Positions 16,472-25,204 of a stretch of 64,000 nt of DNA are shown here, piece by piece. The stretch is from UBA4416 sp943362175 (lineage in GTDB: Bacteria > Bacteroidota > Bacteroidia > B-17B0 > Aurantibacillaceae): assembly GCA_943362175.1 (NCBI GenBank), contig CALRIU020000011.1, forward strand, positions 1 to 64,000, given 5' to 3'. Made by a program: the position numbers and the translations under genes. The first letter of the stretch is position 1; every line of letters begins with the position of its first letter. The notes below the pieces were generated by a model. That model ran no database searches, was not told the origin of the DNA, and saw only the letters and a list, made by a program, of their open reading frames with translations.

Positions 16472-17897
16472 ATTGATATATCCGCTTGGTATGATGGCTG
16501 CGCTCCTGGTAAGCTGCAAGACCACTGATCTGGCAACCGGCAGCTGGAATAAAAACATTCCCAAAACCTATGCGCCTGCAAGCGACACCACAGATGCCGC
16601 TCTTAAGCCCTGGCGCGACTTATTTTTCGATGCCAGGTTGCTTTCCCTGATCGACTCTGCGCTGGCTCATAATTACGACCTGAGAGAAGCCTTACAAAAA
16701 ATGGAATGGTCGAGGGCAGGTATTCAGTTTACCAAAGGCATCAGGCTTCCGGAAGTAGGCCTGTATGGCGCTGCGGGACAGAGAAAATTCGGGGACTACA
16801 CCATCGATGGTGTCGGAAATTACGATACACAATTTTCACCCAACATCAATAGCAAGCAACGAATCCCGAATCCCGTACCCGATTATTATGTCGGCGTGCA
16901 GTCCTCCTGGGAGATTGACCTGTGGGGAAAGCTGAAAAATAAAAAACGGGCGGCAGCCTCCCGCTTCATTGCTTCCCAATACGGCAAGGACCTTATCGTG
17001 ACAAAGCTCATCGCCGATGTGGCCCATTCGTATTTCGAGCTCACGGCGCTGGACCAGAGCCTGAAGATCCTGGAAGAGAATATTGCGCTCCAGCAGGAAG
17101 CAGTAGATATTGTGAAGATCCAGAAGGAAGCAGGCAAAGCCAATGAGCTGGCGGTTGAGCTATTGCAGGCTCAGCTGCTCAGCTCAAAAACCATCCAGGC
17201 AGAAACCAGGCAGAAGCTCGTTGAAACCGAAAGCCGGCTGAATCTGCTGTGCGGATCCTTTCCTAAAACCATTGCCCGCGATACAGCCTACTCTCCTCAA
17301 AACATGGTGGCCACAGTCAATACGGGCATTCCGTCTGCACTTCTGAAAAACAGGGCCGACATCCGGCAGGCAGAAGCCCAGCTGATGGCTACCAATGCCG
17401 ATGTACGATCCGCAAAAGCAGCCTTTTATCCCACACTCAACATCAATGCTTCTGTGGGCTTACAATCCTTCACTGCGATGCTCTTATTCGAATCACCGGC
17501 TTCACTGGCTTATAACATCTTCGGTGGCTTAGCCGCTCCCGTTTTAAACCGGAGACAGATCAAAGCGGACCTGATGGCTTCCCGCAGTGAGCAGAAACAA
17601 GCCTACATCCAGTATGAGAAAACGGTAGTGAACGGCTTTACGGAAGTATACACCGCGGTAAATGATATTAAAAACACCAACGAGATGTATGCCCTGAAAA
17701 GCGAAGAGGTTCAGATCCTGAAACAATCGATCCTGACCTCTTCCGAATTGTTTAAAGCCGGAAGGGCCAATTACATGGAGATCATTCTAGCACAGAAAAA
17801 TGCCCTGCAATCACAGCTCGAGCTGGTAGATTATGACAAGCGCCGGAACGCCGCTGTTGTTACCTTATACAGGTCGCTGGGAGGCGGCTGGAAATAA
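16458..17897 (+). CDS. Outer-membrane efflux lipoprotein, NodT/TolC family
   Basis: This is the outer-membrane channel of the tripartite efflux system. The lipoprotein signal ends at LLVSC (cysteine at about residue 21). Two outer-membrane-factor repeats follow, each with long helices and beta strands. Characteristic pieces are PWRDLFFDARLLSLIDSAL near the N-terminus, SSWEIDLWGKLKNKKRAAA, and RADIRQAEAQLMATNADVRS followed by AFYPTLNINASVGL. At 479 aa it is full length. It starts inside the end of the pump gene and completes the adaptor-pump-channel set. Confidence 0.93.
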   Translation: MLASKLIYPLGMMAALLVSCKTTDLATGSWNKNIPKTYAPASDTTDAALKPWRDLFFDARLLSLIDSALAHNYDLREALQKMEWSRAGIQFTKGIRLPEVGLYGAAGQRKFGDYTIDGVGNYDTQFSPNINSKQRIPNPVPDYYVGVQSSWEIDLWGKLKNKKRAAASRFIASQYGKDLIVTKLIADVAHSYFELTALDQSLKILEENIALQQEAVDIVKIQKEAGKANELAVELLQAQLLSSKTIQAETRQKLVETESRLNLLCGSFPKTIARDTAYSPQNMVATVNTGIPSALLKNRADIRQAEAQLMATNADVRSAKAAFYPTLNINASVGLQSFTAMLLFESPASLAYNIFGGLAAPVLNRRQIKADLMASRSEQKQAYIQYEKTVVNGFTEVYTAVNDIKNTNEMYALKSEEVQILKQSILTSSELFKAGRANYMEIILAQKNALQSQLELVDYDKRRNAAVVTLYRSLGGGWK

Positions 17898-17909
17898 AAC
17901 CCCTACATC

Positions 17910-18602
17910 ATGATACTTGACGCCATTGTACCACTCTTATCCCTCATCGCCCTGGAGGTGATCCTCGGGATCGATAACATTATTTTTATCTCTATCCTCG
18001 CCGGCAAGCTCCCGCTGCATGAAGGCAACAAGCTCCGTTACTGGGGCCTTGGGCTTGCCATGATCATCCGCCTTATCCTGCTGGGCTTTATTTCCTGGAT
18101 CCTGAAACTGGACAGGGAGCTGTTTACGGTTTTCGACACAGGCTTTTCCGGAAAATCGCTGATCCTGCTGGCAGGTGGTATCTTCCTCCTGTATAAAAGT
18201 ACTAAGGAGATCTTACACCATACCGAAGACACCAGTGGGCCGGAGGTGACGAAGATCAAAACCGGAAGCTTTAAACGGCTGCTGATGGAGATCATTTTAC
18301 TGGACCTCGTCTTTTCGGTGGATTCCATCATCACAGCCGTAGGCATGGTGCAGGAGCTCTGGATCATGTATGCGGCCGTAATCGTAGCGGTAGGCATCAT
18401 GTTAGTGGCCTCGCAACCCATTGCCCGGTTCATACAGAATCATCCTTCTTTCAAAATCCTGGCGCTTTGCTTTTTAATGATGATCGGACTTTCGCTGATC
18501 GCCGAAGGCATGCACTTCAAGATTCCGAAAGGCTATATCTATTTCTCAATGGGCTTTGCCTTTATGGTAGATTTTATACAGATGAAGAAGTTGAAGAGGT
18601 AG
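17910..18602 (+). CDS. TerC-family integral membrane protein
   Basis: This 230-aa polytopic protein belongs to the TerC/YkoY group, linked in several bacteria to metal (manganese) export or tellurite resistance. Seven or so helices are visible. The family signatures are LEVILGIDNIIFISILAG (about residues 11-28) and LLDLVFSVDSIITAVGMV (about 127-144), each with the conserved Asp that may bind metal. It begins 12 nt after the outer-membrane efflux gene and could be the last gene of that operon. It is the last gene before the AT-rich block. Confidence 0.92.
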   Translation: MILDAIVPLLSLIALEVILGIDNIIFISILAGKLPLHEGNKLRYWGLGLAMIIRLILLGFISWILKLDRELFTVFDTGFSGKSLILLAGGIFLLYKSTKEILHHTEDTSGPEVTKIKTGSFKRLLMEIILLDLVFSVDSIITAVGMVQELWIMYAAVIVAVGIMLVASQPIARFIQNHPSFKILALCFLMMIGLSLIAEGMHFKIPKGYIYFSMGFAFMVDFIQMKKLKR

Positions 18603-18765
18603 TGTGTTTTACCCTGGATCAGTTCATATAATAAATTTAGACTGAGATAATTAAACTGCATAATTTGGTTTCGGAAGATTACAATAAAAAATACAAACTA
18701 CTATAAGTGTTTTAAAAGAATCTCCTGAAAACTCTTTTTCAATGATGCTTTCCAATTTCATTACT

Positions 18766-19530
18766 TTAGTTTTGACTTAACCATTGCAAAAAAGCTGTTA
18801 CTTTTAATTTGCCTACCATTATTTGTTCTTTGCATGGCACAGTTAAGTGAATTTGTATTTTCCTGTTAAAATGATGCGACGCCTCTTTTACTGCTTTCCT
18901 ATTGATAAGGAATTGGCGGTTTGCACGAAAAAAATGGCTGGTGAACAGATCCTCCAACTTATCTAGTTGTTGAGATACTATAAAACTCTTGTGCTTGAAT
19001 GTATAAGCAAAGACTGTATTATTCTCAATGTAAAAATACGCAATTTCTGCTCCGTCGAAAGGTATAATTCTATCTTCCTGGTGTACCAATACCGAAGCAA
19101 TTTTGGCAGGCTTTAAATGTTTTTTAATGGCGCTCAAAATAGAAGAATAATCCTGACTGGCTAACGAAAGCTTAGCCTTTAAATTTTGATATTTTTCAAG
19201 AGCTTTTGAAACAGTTGCTTTACTAAATGGCTTAAGTAGGTAGTCTATACCAACTGCATTAAAAGCATTCAGCGTATACTCGCTATAGGCAGTGCAAAAT
19301 ATGATGGGAGTTGTATTTTTAGTTTCTTCGAAAATCTCAAAACTAAGTCCATCGCCTAATTGAATGTCAGAAAATATCAAATCGATGTCTTGATTCTCAT
19401 TCAGGTATTTGACAGCTTCCTCAACCGAATATAGCATTGCAATAATTTCGGCTCCGATGCCCAATGCTGTAATTGTTCTCGCCAGATCTTTTGCTGTTGG
19501 CTTTTCGTCTTCAATTATTACAACTTTCAT
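18766..19530 (-). CDS. LytTR-type response regulator
   Basis: It has an N-terminal receiver domain (about residues 1-115) with VIIEDEKPTA, the phospho-acceptor Asp in LIFSDIQLGD, and a conserved Lys in YLLKPFSK. A C-terminal LytTR DNA-binding domain follows (about 145-250), with FFRANRQFLINRKAV. At 254 aa it is full length. The paired sensor kinase gene lies 11 nt upstream on the same strand. The gene is AT-rich compared with the flanking chromosome. It probably regulates the adjoining TonB receptor/DUF4249 genes, but this is inferred from position. Confidence 0.93.
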   Translation of the reverse strand: MKVVIIEDEKPTAKDLARTITALGIGAEIIAMLYSVEEAVKYLNENQDIDLIFSDIQLGDGLSFEIFEETKNTTPIIFCTAYSEYTLNAFNAVGIDYLLKPFSKATVSKALEKYQNLKAKLSLASQDYSSILSAIKKHLKPAKIASVLVHQEDRIIPFDGAEIAYFYIENNTVFAYTFKHKSFIVSQQLDKLEDLFTSHFFRANRQFLINRKAVKEASHHFNRKIQIHLTVPCKEQIMVGKLKVTAFLQWLSQN

Positions 19531-19541
19531 AGGTAATAAAT

Positions 19542-20537
19542 TTATGCGGGTAGTAATTGAAGTATAACTGAGAAATTACCTTCCTCATCTTTAACTTCAA
19601 TTTCTTTTCCTGTGATTAGCAAATGCCTTTGATTTAAATTAATTAGTCCGGTACCTGAAGGTTTTTCCACTACTTTAGTATTTTCCTTATTATTACTCAC
19701 TCTTAGAGTTTTGTCCTTATAAACGATATGCAGATTTAATGGTTTTTTTTCAGTAAAGTAATTATGCTTAAAAGCATTTTCGACTAAAACCTGTAGAGCG
19801 TAAACCGGAATTTTTAATTTAAATGCTTCGGGCGGAATATCCAATGTAAATAAAAAGGCTTTTTCAAAACGCACCTTTTGTAATTCAATATAGCCTAATG
19901 TAAATTCGATTTCATCTTCCAGGGGCACAGCTATTCTTGTTGGCGCTTTAACAGAGTATCTCAAAAATTCGGACAATTTTAGTGTATAATCTTCGGCTTC
20001 ATCGGGTTTTTCTTTTATTAAAGATTTTAAAACGCTTAATGAATTAAACAAAAAATGAGGCTGTAATTGCTGTAGAAGGATTTGTTTTTCAGCTTCACTG
20101 TTTTGGAATTTTAGTTGTTGGACTTCCTGCTCAGCCTGGGATTTTTTAAATACCGTTACAATAGAATTACAAAGCATAATTATAATCGCATTAAATACAA
20201 CGGAAGTTATGAATGGATGGGTCACATAAATCGTAACACCGCTTTCTGTAAAGTCTGGTCTGGATAAAAAGATTTTTTCTACTGTTGAAAAAAAGAACTG
20301 AAAAACAAAATTGGAAAAACAACTGAGTAGAAATTTTTGCCAGTTTTTTAAATGGCTGTGTTTTAAAGTAAGATAAATATTAATAAGCCATACCAGAAAT
20401 ATGTTTATAGAAAGACCAACTGCAACAGATAAAAACCTGCTCAATGTGATTTTATCAAAAATATAAAAAGGACTTACCCCATATATTGCTAAAATGGGAC
20501 TTGAAATTATTGCATATAAGTAAAGGGCTTTTTTCAT
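19542..20537 (-). CDS. LytS/YehU-type sensor histidine kinase
   Basis: This is a membrane histidine kinase with about four helices in the first 130 residues. A short coiled-coil (QAEQEVQQLKFQNSEAEKQ) leads into the His_kinase domain with the phospho-acceptor motif LQPHFLFNSLSVLKSL. The ATP-binding N box is QVLVENAFKHNYF, and a G box with GTGLINLNQRH is near the C-terminus. No separate ligand-binding domain is seen, so the sensed signal is unknown. The frame opens at TTG 20543, but ATG 20537 (MKKALYLYAI) is the better start. It pairs with the LytTR regulator. Confidence 0.92.
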   Translation of the reverse strand: MKKALYLYAIISSPILAIYGVSPFYIFDKITLSRFLSVAVGLSINIFLVWLINIYLTLKHSHLKNWQKFLLSCFSNFVFQFFFSTVEKIFLSRPDFTESGVTIYVTHPFITSVVFNAIIIMLCNSIVTVFKKSQAEQEVQQLKFQNSEAEKQILLQQLQPHFLFNSLSVLKSLIKEKPDEAEDYTLKLSEFLRYSVKAPTRIAVPLEDEIEFTLGYIELQKVRFEKAFLFTLDIPPEAFKLKIPVYALQVLVENAFKHNYFTEKKPLNLHIVYKDKTLRVSNNKENTKVVEKPSGTGLINLNQRHLLITGKEIEVKDEEGNFSVILQLLPA

Positions 20538-20705
20538 TAACAATATTCGTTTTTCGAAATCACCAATCCATGGGAATTGATTACTTAATAATTAAATGTA
20601 ACGAATAAATCGCCTTAATATTTCTGCTAACTGCAAATTTAATCACTGTTAGTATATCTTCGGATTTCCATGTCTGGATATTAATACAATTATAGTTCTA
20701 TAATT

Positions 20706-21500
20706 TTAAGGTGTTACATTTTTCTTTGTTTGAACCGTATGCGCACTAAAGTAGCCAAGTGTAGCGCCGGTAATATTAGAAACCGGATTTGCAGGTGTTG
20801 CACTTGAATTAGGCCCACTGCCATTTTGACTAAGGCTGTAGAAATAGAGTTGAGTAGCTTTATCAATACACATCATCATTATTACTACCGTATCTCCTGA
20901 TTTAAATTCCAAGTCTCCATCCGTCAAAGATCTTTTATTTGTAGTTCCGTCACTTATTTGATCGTCTAAAAGAAATATGTTTTTACTTTCCTGTTGATTA
21001 TTTCGCAGTTTGAATCTATAATAATTCCCTTTTCCTGCCGGATCTGTATAAAGTGGCGTTGCAGCTATCGATCCGGGAGGTCCAAGTCCTGAACCTTCCC
21101 CAATTAAAACAGAATCAAGATTTATTTTCTGCGGCATACTGGAAGATGCCGAGTAAGTTTTGCCATCAGCGGTAACATTTAAATAATATGTTCTCCCCGA
21201 AATACCAGGCAGCGTGCTATTTTGGTAAACTCCCGGTGATGATTCGTTTAATGTAACGGAATTCCCTGCATTGTCGCTAATGGTTACATAGGCTCCGGTA
21301 ACTGCCGGAAATACATTATCTTCACTAAAATTAACTGACTTCGTGATTTTTACTGTATGTGGTGTTGATGGGCTGTCCGTCACTACTCCTTCAATCATGA
21401 CAACGGGATCCTGATCTTTTAAATCAATATTAATTACTTTTTGGCAAGAGTATAGGGTATTCATTAATCCAAAAAGTAATATTGTTTTTGTATTTTTCAT
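20706..21500 (-). CDS. DUF4249-family lipoprotein partner of the TonB receptor
   Basis: The lipoprotein signal is short and ends in LYSC (cysteine at about residue 19). The conserved start INIDLKDQDPVVMIEGVVTD and the following beta-rich region, with VKITKSVNFSEDNVFPAVTG, are typical of DUF4249. These proteins are nearly always encoded beside a TonB-dependent receptor in Bacteroidota and probably sit on the outer membrane with it. At 264 aa it is slightly short for the family. The receptor gene ends 16 nt upstream. The cargo is unknown. Confidence 0.85.
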   Translation of the reverse strand: MKNTKTILLFGLMNTLYSCQKVINIDLKDQDPVVMIEGVVTDSPSTPHTVKITKSVNFSEDNVFPAVTGAYVTISDNAGNSVTLNESSPGVYQNSTLPGISGRTYYLNVTADGKTYSASSSMPQKINLDSVLIGEGSGLGPPGSIAATPLYTDPAGKGNYYRFKLRNNQQESKNIFLLDDQISDGTTNKRSLTDGDLEFKSGDTVVIMMMCIDKATQLYFYSLSQNGSGPNSSATPANPVSNITGATLGYFSAHTVQTKKNVTP

Positions 21501-21516
21501 ATCTGTGATTCTTATG

Positions 21517-23868
21517 TTAAAATTTAAAATTGTAAGTAACCGAAGGCACCCATCTGAATAATGCGGTCTGAACCGCTTCCGTTTTTGTTGGATCGTTCTT
21601 GTTTTGTTGGAATGTTACAGTCCATGCATTTTGCCGACCATATATGTTGTAACAACTAAAATTCCAGCTACTTTCAAATTTTTCAGTTTTTTTTCTAAAC
21701 CACGTTACACCAATATCCAACCTGTGGTAGTTCGGCATTCTATATCCGTTCCGCTCTGTGTATAAATATTGTGTTTGTCCATCAACAGTATATTTTCCAC
21801 TAGGAAATGTAACTGCACTTCCAGTATTTAATACCCAACTCGCAGAAAGTGACCATTTTTTACTAAAATCATAAATCCATACAACGGATATGTCATGTGT
21901 TCTGTCCTGTTTGGCAGCATACCAATCGCCATTATTAATACCCTCTATTTTCTTTTCGGTTCTTGATAGCGTATACCCTATCCAACCATTCCATTTTCCG
22001 TATTTTTTTTTGAAGAAAAACTCAATACCATATGCCCTGCCTTTTCCAAATAATAGTTCACCTTCTATTTTATCATTAGCTCTTACATTAGCTCCGTTTT
22101 TGTAATCAATCTGATTCTGCATATTTTTATAATATACCTCTGTACTAAATTCATACATATTATCTTTGAAATTTTGATAGTATCCGAACGAAACCTGATC
22201 GGAAATTTCAGGCTTGACATTTTTACTACTCATTATCCATAGGTCAGTAGGAGTGGAAACTGTTGAGTTACTTAGTAAGTGTAGATTTTGTATATTTCTC
22301 GCATAGCCCGTTTTAATGGATTTTGTTTTACCAAGCATATAAGATGCTGATAAACGAGGCTCCAGATTGATGTAATTCTGTACCGTTTTATTTTTAGCAT
22401 AAAGTGTTGTGTCAGTTGCTATACCCGCTTTATCATAAGTATAAAACGCTCCTTCACCAATGGCGTTGAAAAAAGTTGTTCTTAAACCATAAATTATACT
22501 GATCTTTTGCGTGGGCTTCCAATCATGTGATATGTATAGCGCATTCTCTAATCCAAAACGATCCTGTAATGTTATATAATTTTGAGTTTTGTCGGATGAT
22601 TCTATTTGTCCTGGAGTTAGACTATGATGAATACAATTAAACCCGAATTTTAAACTGCTCCGCGGATTGACTATATAAGTCAAGTCTTCCTTTAAATTAT
22701 AATCGCGAATTTTGGATTTAATATCAATAGTATTCGATCCAGAATTAATCGATATTTTATAATTAAAATTACTGAAGATAAAAGATGTGTTTGAAAACAA
22801 CTTCGGGCTAATAATTGAATTCCATCTAACAGTTCCTGTTCCATTACCCCAATTTAATCCAAAAGTGCTCAATCCAATTTTATCTTGTCCAAAATAGCCA
22901 GAGATAAATACCCTGCTTTTATCATTAATGATATAGTTTGCCTTTAAATTTATATCATAGAAATATAATGAAACATCTTTATAGTCTGGATTTGTGCGAA
23001 TAAAAACGTCTGCATATGTTCTTCTAGCTGTAATTAGAAATGAACCCTTATCTTTTACGATCGGGCCCTGAAAATTTAGCCTTGACGCTATAATACCAAT
23101 CCCTCCCCCAACGTGATAATTCTGATCGTTTCCTTCATTCATTTTCACATCTAAAACCGAAGATAAGCGACCTCCATATTGTGAAGGCATTCCCGCTTTG
23201 TAAACAGTGACATCCTTAATAGCATCGCTATTAAACGTTGAAAAAAAACCTAACAAGTGTGAAGCGTTATATACAGTTGCCTCATCTAATAATACAAGAT
23301 TTTGATCTGCTGCACCACCCCTCACATAAAATCCAGCATTCCCATCACCTCCGGATTTAATTCCAGGTGTTAATTGTAATGTTTTTATAATATCTTTTTC
23401 ACCTGCAAAAACTGGTATTTTCGCAATTTCTTTCACATCTAATTTTTCCATGCCACCTTGGGCATTAGTGACATGATCGTCTTTTTTCTCAGCTGTAACT
23501 TCAATTTCACTGAGTAATGAAGCATCTTCTTCAAGGGCGGCATTTAATGTTATGTTCTTATCCAATACTATTTGCCTGTTGATTTTTTTAAATCCCATAT
23601 AGCTAATTTCAATCGAATATGTACCTTCTTGTATCGTTAGAGAATAAAAGCCATACTCATTAGTAGCGCCACCTATTCCACTTGCTCCTGCCACTTTTAC
23701 GATGGCCCCAATCACTGTTTCACCCGTTTTTTTGTCTTTAATAGTTCCGCTAATAGTGTGTTTTGCAATTTGTGATGTTAAGGATAGATTTAATAATCCT
23801 ATTAATACCAGCGTAAAAAAATATCTTTTTTTACAATTGAATGGCGTGTTCGAATTCTTATAAGTCAT
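21517..23868 (-). CDS. TonB-dependent outer-membrane receptor
   Basis: This is a TonB-energised outer-membrane transporter of 783 aa. After the signal peptide (about residues 1-33) comes a CarboxypepD_reg-like beta-domain (ISGTIKDKKTGETVIGAIVK), as is usual in Bacteroidota. The plug domain contains GFYVRGGAADQNLVLLDEA and GRLSSVLDVKMNEG. The 22-stranded barrel ends with the aromatic terminus SVTYNFKF. It is AT-rich and is first in a likely unit with the DUF4249 lipoprotein and the LytS/LytTR pair. There is no SusD gene, so it is not a classical glycan-uptake pair. Substrate unknown. Confidence 0.93.
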   Translation of the reverse strand: MTYKNSNTPFNCKKRYFFTLVLIGLLNLSLTSQIAKHTISGTIKDKKTGETVIGAIVKVAGASGIGGATNEYGFYSLTIQEGTYSIEISYMGFKKINRQIVLDKNITLNAALEEDASLLSEIEVTAEKKDDHVTNAQGGMEKLDVKEIAKIPVFAGEKDIIKTLQLTPGIKSGGDGNAGFYVRGGAADQNLVLLDEATVYNASHLLGFFSTFNSDAIKDVTVYKAGMPSQYGGRLSSVLDVKMNEGNDQNYHVGGGIGIIASRLNFQGPIVKDKGSFLITARRTYADVFIRTNPDYKDVSLYFYDINLKANYIINDKSRVFISGYFGQDKIGLSTFGLNWGNGTGTVRWNSIISPKLFSNTSFIFSNFNYKISINSGSNTIDIKSKIRDYNLKEDLTYIVNPRSSLKFGFNCIHHSLTPGQIESSDKTQNYITLQDRFGLENALYISHDWKPTQKISIIYGLRTTFFNAIGEGAFYTYDKAGIATDTTLYAKNKTVQNYINLEPRLSASYMLGKTKSIKTGYARNIQNLHLLSNSTVSTPTDLWIMSSKNVKPEISDQVSFGYYQNFKDNMYEFSTEVYYKNMQNQIDYKNGANVRANDKIEGELLFGKGRAYGIEFFFKKKYGKWNGWIGYTLSRTEKKIEGINNGDWYAAKQDRTHDISVVWIYDFSKKWSLSASWVLNTGSAVTFPSGKYTVDGQTQYLYTERNGYRMPNYHRLDIGVTWFRKKTEKFESSWNFSCYNIYGRQNAWTVTFQQNKNDPTKTEAVQTALFRWVPSVTYNFKF

Positions 23869-24056
23869 ATTGAATAAATAAAAAGTCTATGGTTTCAGAA
23901 ACAAAAATCAAACTTGCTTTCTATAAAACCTTCGCAAAAAAATTAAAGTGGACAAATTGAACAGTGAACTGGAAATAATTTGAGATTTTGTAAATCAATC
24001 GTATTATTATTCTTTTATTTTCTAAATTACACTGCGCTTCTCCTATTGAGCTTCTT
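23869..24056. other. AT-rich leader of the TonB receptor gene
   Basis: These 188 nt lie between the receptor start and the decayed integrase. They are AT-rich and hold no supported gene. Confidence 0.4.
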
Positions 24057-24460
24057 TTAACCGGATGGCTTTCGGTTGTGAGCTTTCCATTTTTGCAAAC
24101 AAACTGTTGTAGCGAATGTATGCCGTACCAAATGGTGAGTTAAGTTTTTTGTAATACCGGTGAGATCAGCGATTTCTTTTAAGAACGCATTGAAGCGCTG
24201 ATTTGTGAGCATGGGTAAATGTGTTCCATCTCTTTTTACCTTGGATATTTTTTATATGAATCTAAAATTTCAACCGCTTCGGGCAATAGAGGGATTTGCG
24301 ATTTCCCATCTGTCTTTTGACGATAAACGGTAATCCATAATTTCCCATCAATTCCTTTATTGCGATTTTCCGGTTTTAAATTCAATGCATCTACATAGGC
24401 AAGGCCTGTATAGCATGAAAATACAAACATATCCCTAACAGCTCGCAGGCTGTTGTTTTC
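24057..24460 (-). pseudogene. Tyrosine recombinase (integrase) remnant, frameshifted
   Basis: Only the catalytic half of a Bacteroidota tyrosine recombinase is left. Reading leftwards from 24460, the frame gives RDMFVFSCYTGLAYVDALNL and then RQKTDGKSQIPLLPEAVEIL, ending at a stop after KYPR near 24239. The homologous sequence continues in another frame with HLPMLTNQRFNAFLKEIADL and the catalytic box HHLVRHTFATT (24137 to about 24105). It is then lost before the active-site tyrosine. The N-terminal part is missing at the junction with the transposase remnant. It lies about 560 nt from the 3' end of tRNA-Pro. It cannot be functional. Confidence 0.85.
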
Positions 24461-24873
24461 TATTTTTTACTCTCAATCCGGAATATTTCCTGGAGGCTTC
24501 TGTGGCCAGCTGCTAAACATGGAAGCGGTCGATAACCATGCTTGCATGAGGAGAACCAATGTTTTAAGACTATGGGCCTGGTTATCGGCTGAGTTCTTTT
24601 AAAAAAGCAGCGAATTGGTAATTCGAATGCCTTTTGCAATAACATCCCAGTTGCGCAATACCACAGAACCTGTCCCCTCATTGAACCAGCGCCGCCCCTT
24701 AATATGTAAGAAACACCTTCCGGCCACGAATAGGAAAATTCCGGATCATTACTTCATCAAAAAAGCCCTTGGAAGTCAGCTTGTTGGAACTATAATCCTT
24801 CCTGACAGTGAGAGGTAAGCTCAAAATATTAAAACAGTCCTTCAGGAAGAATGAGTTTTAGAAAGTCGCTCAT
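24460..24873 (-). pseudogene. ISAon1-like transposase remnant, many frameshifts and stops
   Basis: Two adjoining reading frames of an ISAon1-type insertion sequence can be followed through stops and shifts. The first starts at ATG 24873 (MSDFLKLILPEGLF, then a stop). It continues with KLTSKGFFDEVMIRNFPIRG, then IKGRRWFNEGTGS and RNWDVIAKGIRITN, and ends FAAFLKELSR at 24582. The second keeps only a DDE-domain scrap, MVIDRFHV then stop then QLATEASRKYSGLRVKN (24542 to 24462). The IS ends could not be defined. The recognition is from memory of the family's N-terminal region (SKGFFxEVxIxxFPIRGRKV), so the family name is probable rather than certain. Confidence 0.7.
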
Positions 24874-24971
24874 AAGAAAATTTAAGACCTCAAAAATCAG
24901 ATTTTCCTTTCCCCACAACTTTTGTCCCTGATCCTACATATCTAAAATGTAGACTACAAACATGCCTGCAT

Positions 24972-25003
24972 AAAAAAAGCCCTGTATTTCTACAAGGCTT
25001 TTA
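24972..25003 (-). terminator. Terminator downstream of tRNA-Pro
   Basis: On the minus strand AAAGCC-TTGTA and TACAG-GGCTTT form a hairpin around GAAA, followed by a run of T (A run 24972-24978 on the plus strand). It closes the tRNA transcript. Confidence 0.8.
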
Positions 25004-25015
25004 CCGGTTTTTTTG

Positions 25016-25090
25016 TCGGGGTGGCCAGATTCGAACTGACGACCTCCACATCCCAAATGTGGCGCGATACCGGGCTACGCTACACCCCGA
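25016..25090 (-). tRNA. tRNA-Pro (anticodon TGG)
   Basis: On the minus strand the 75-nt sequence starts TCGGGGT and ends ACCCCGA, which pair as the 7-bp acceptor stem. The anticodon arm is CCACA-TTTGGGA-TGTGG, giving anticodon TGG for proline codon CCA. The T-loop TTCGAAT is present. The 3' CCA is not encoded. Its 3' end faces the integrase and transposase remnants, a usual position for tRNA-targeted integration. Confidence 0.96.
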
Positions 25091-25151
25091 ACTTTCTCAA
25101 AAATTGAGAGTGCAAATATAGCACTTTTTTTTAATCCCAAAATATTTTTTG

Positions 25152-25188
25152 AAAAAAAAGCGTCACAATTTCTCGTGACGCTTTTTTT
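25152..25188 (-). terminator. Bidirectional hairpin terminator
   Basis: GCGTCAC (25160-25166) pairs with GTGACGC (25175-25181). It is flanked by an A run on the left and a T run on the right, so it can stop transcription from either side. It ends the T9SS cargo gene on the minus strand. Confidence 0.85.
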
Positions 25189-25204
25189 AGTTTAATATCG
25201 GAGC

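Noticed and set aside
18603..18765. Attachment-site repeat of the tRNA-Pro 3' end at the far edge of the AT-rich block
   Set aside because: No copy of the T-arm/acceptor sequence is visible there, so the left boundary is not supported by a direct repeat.
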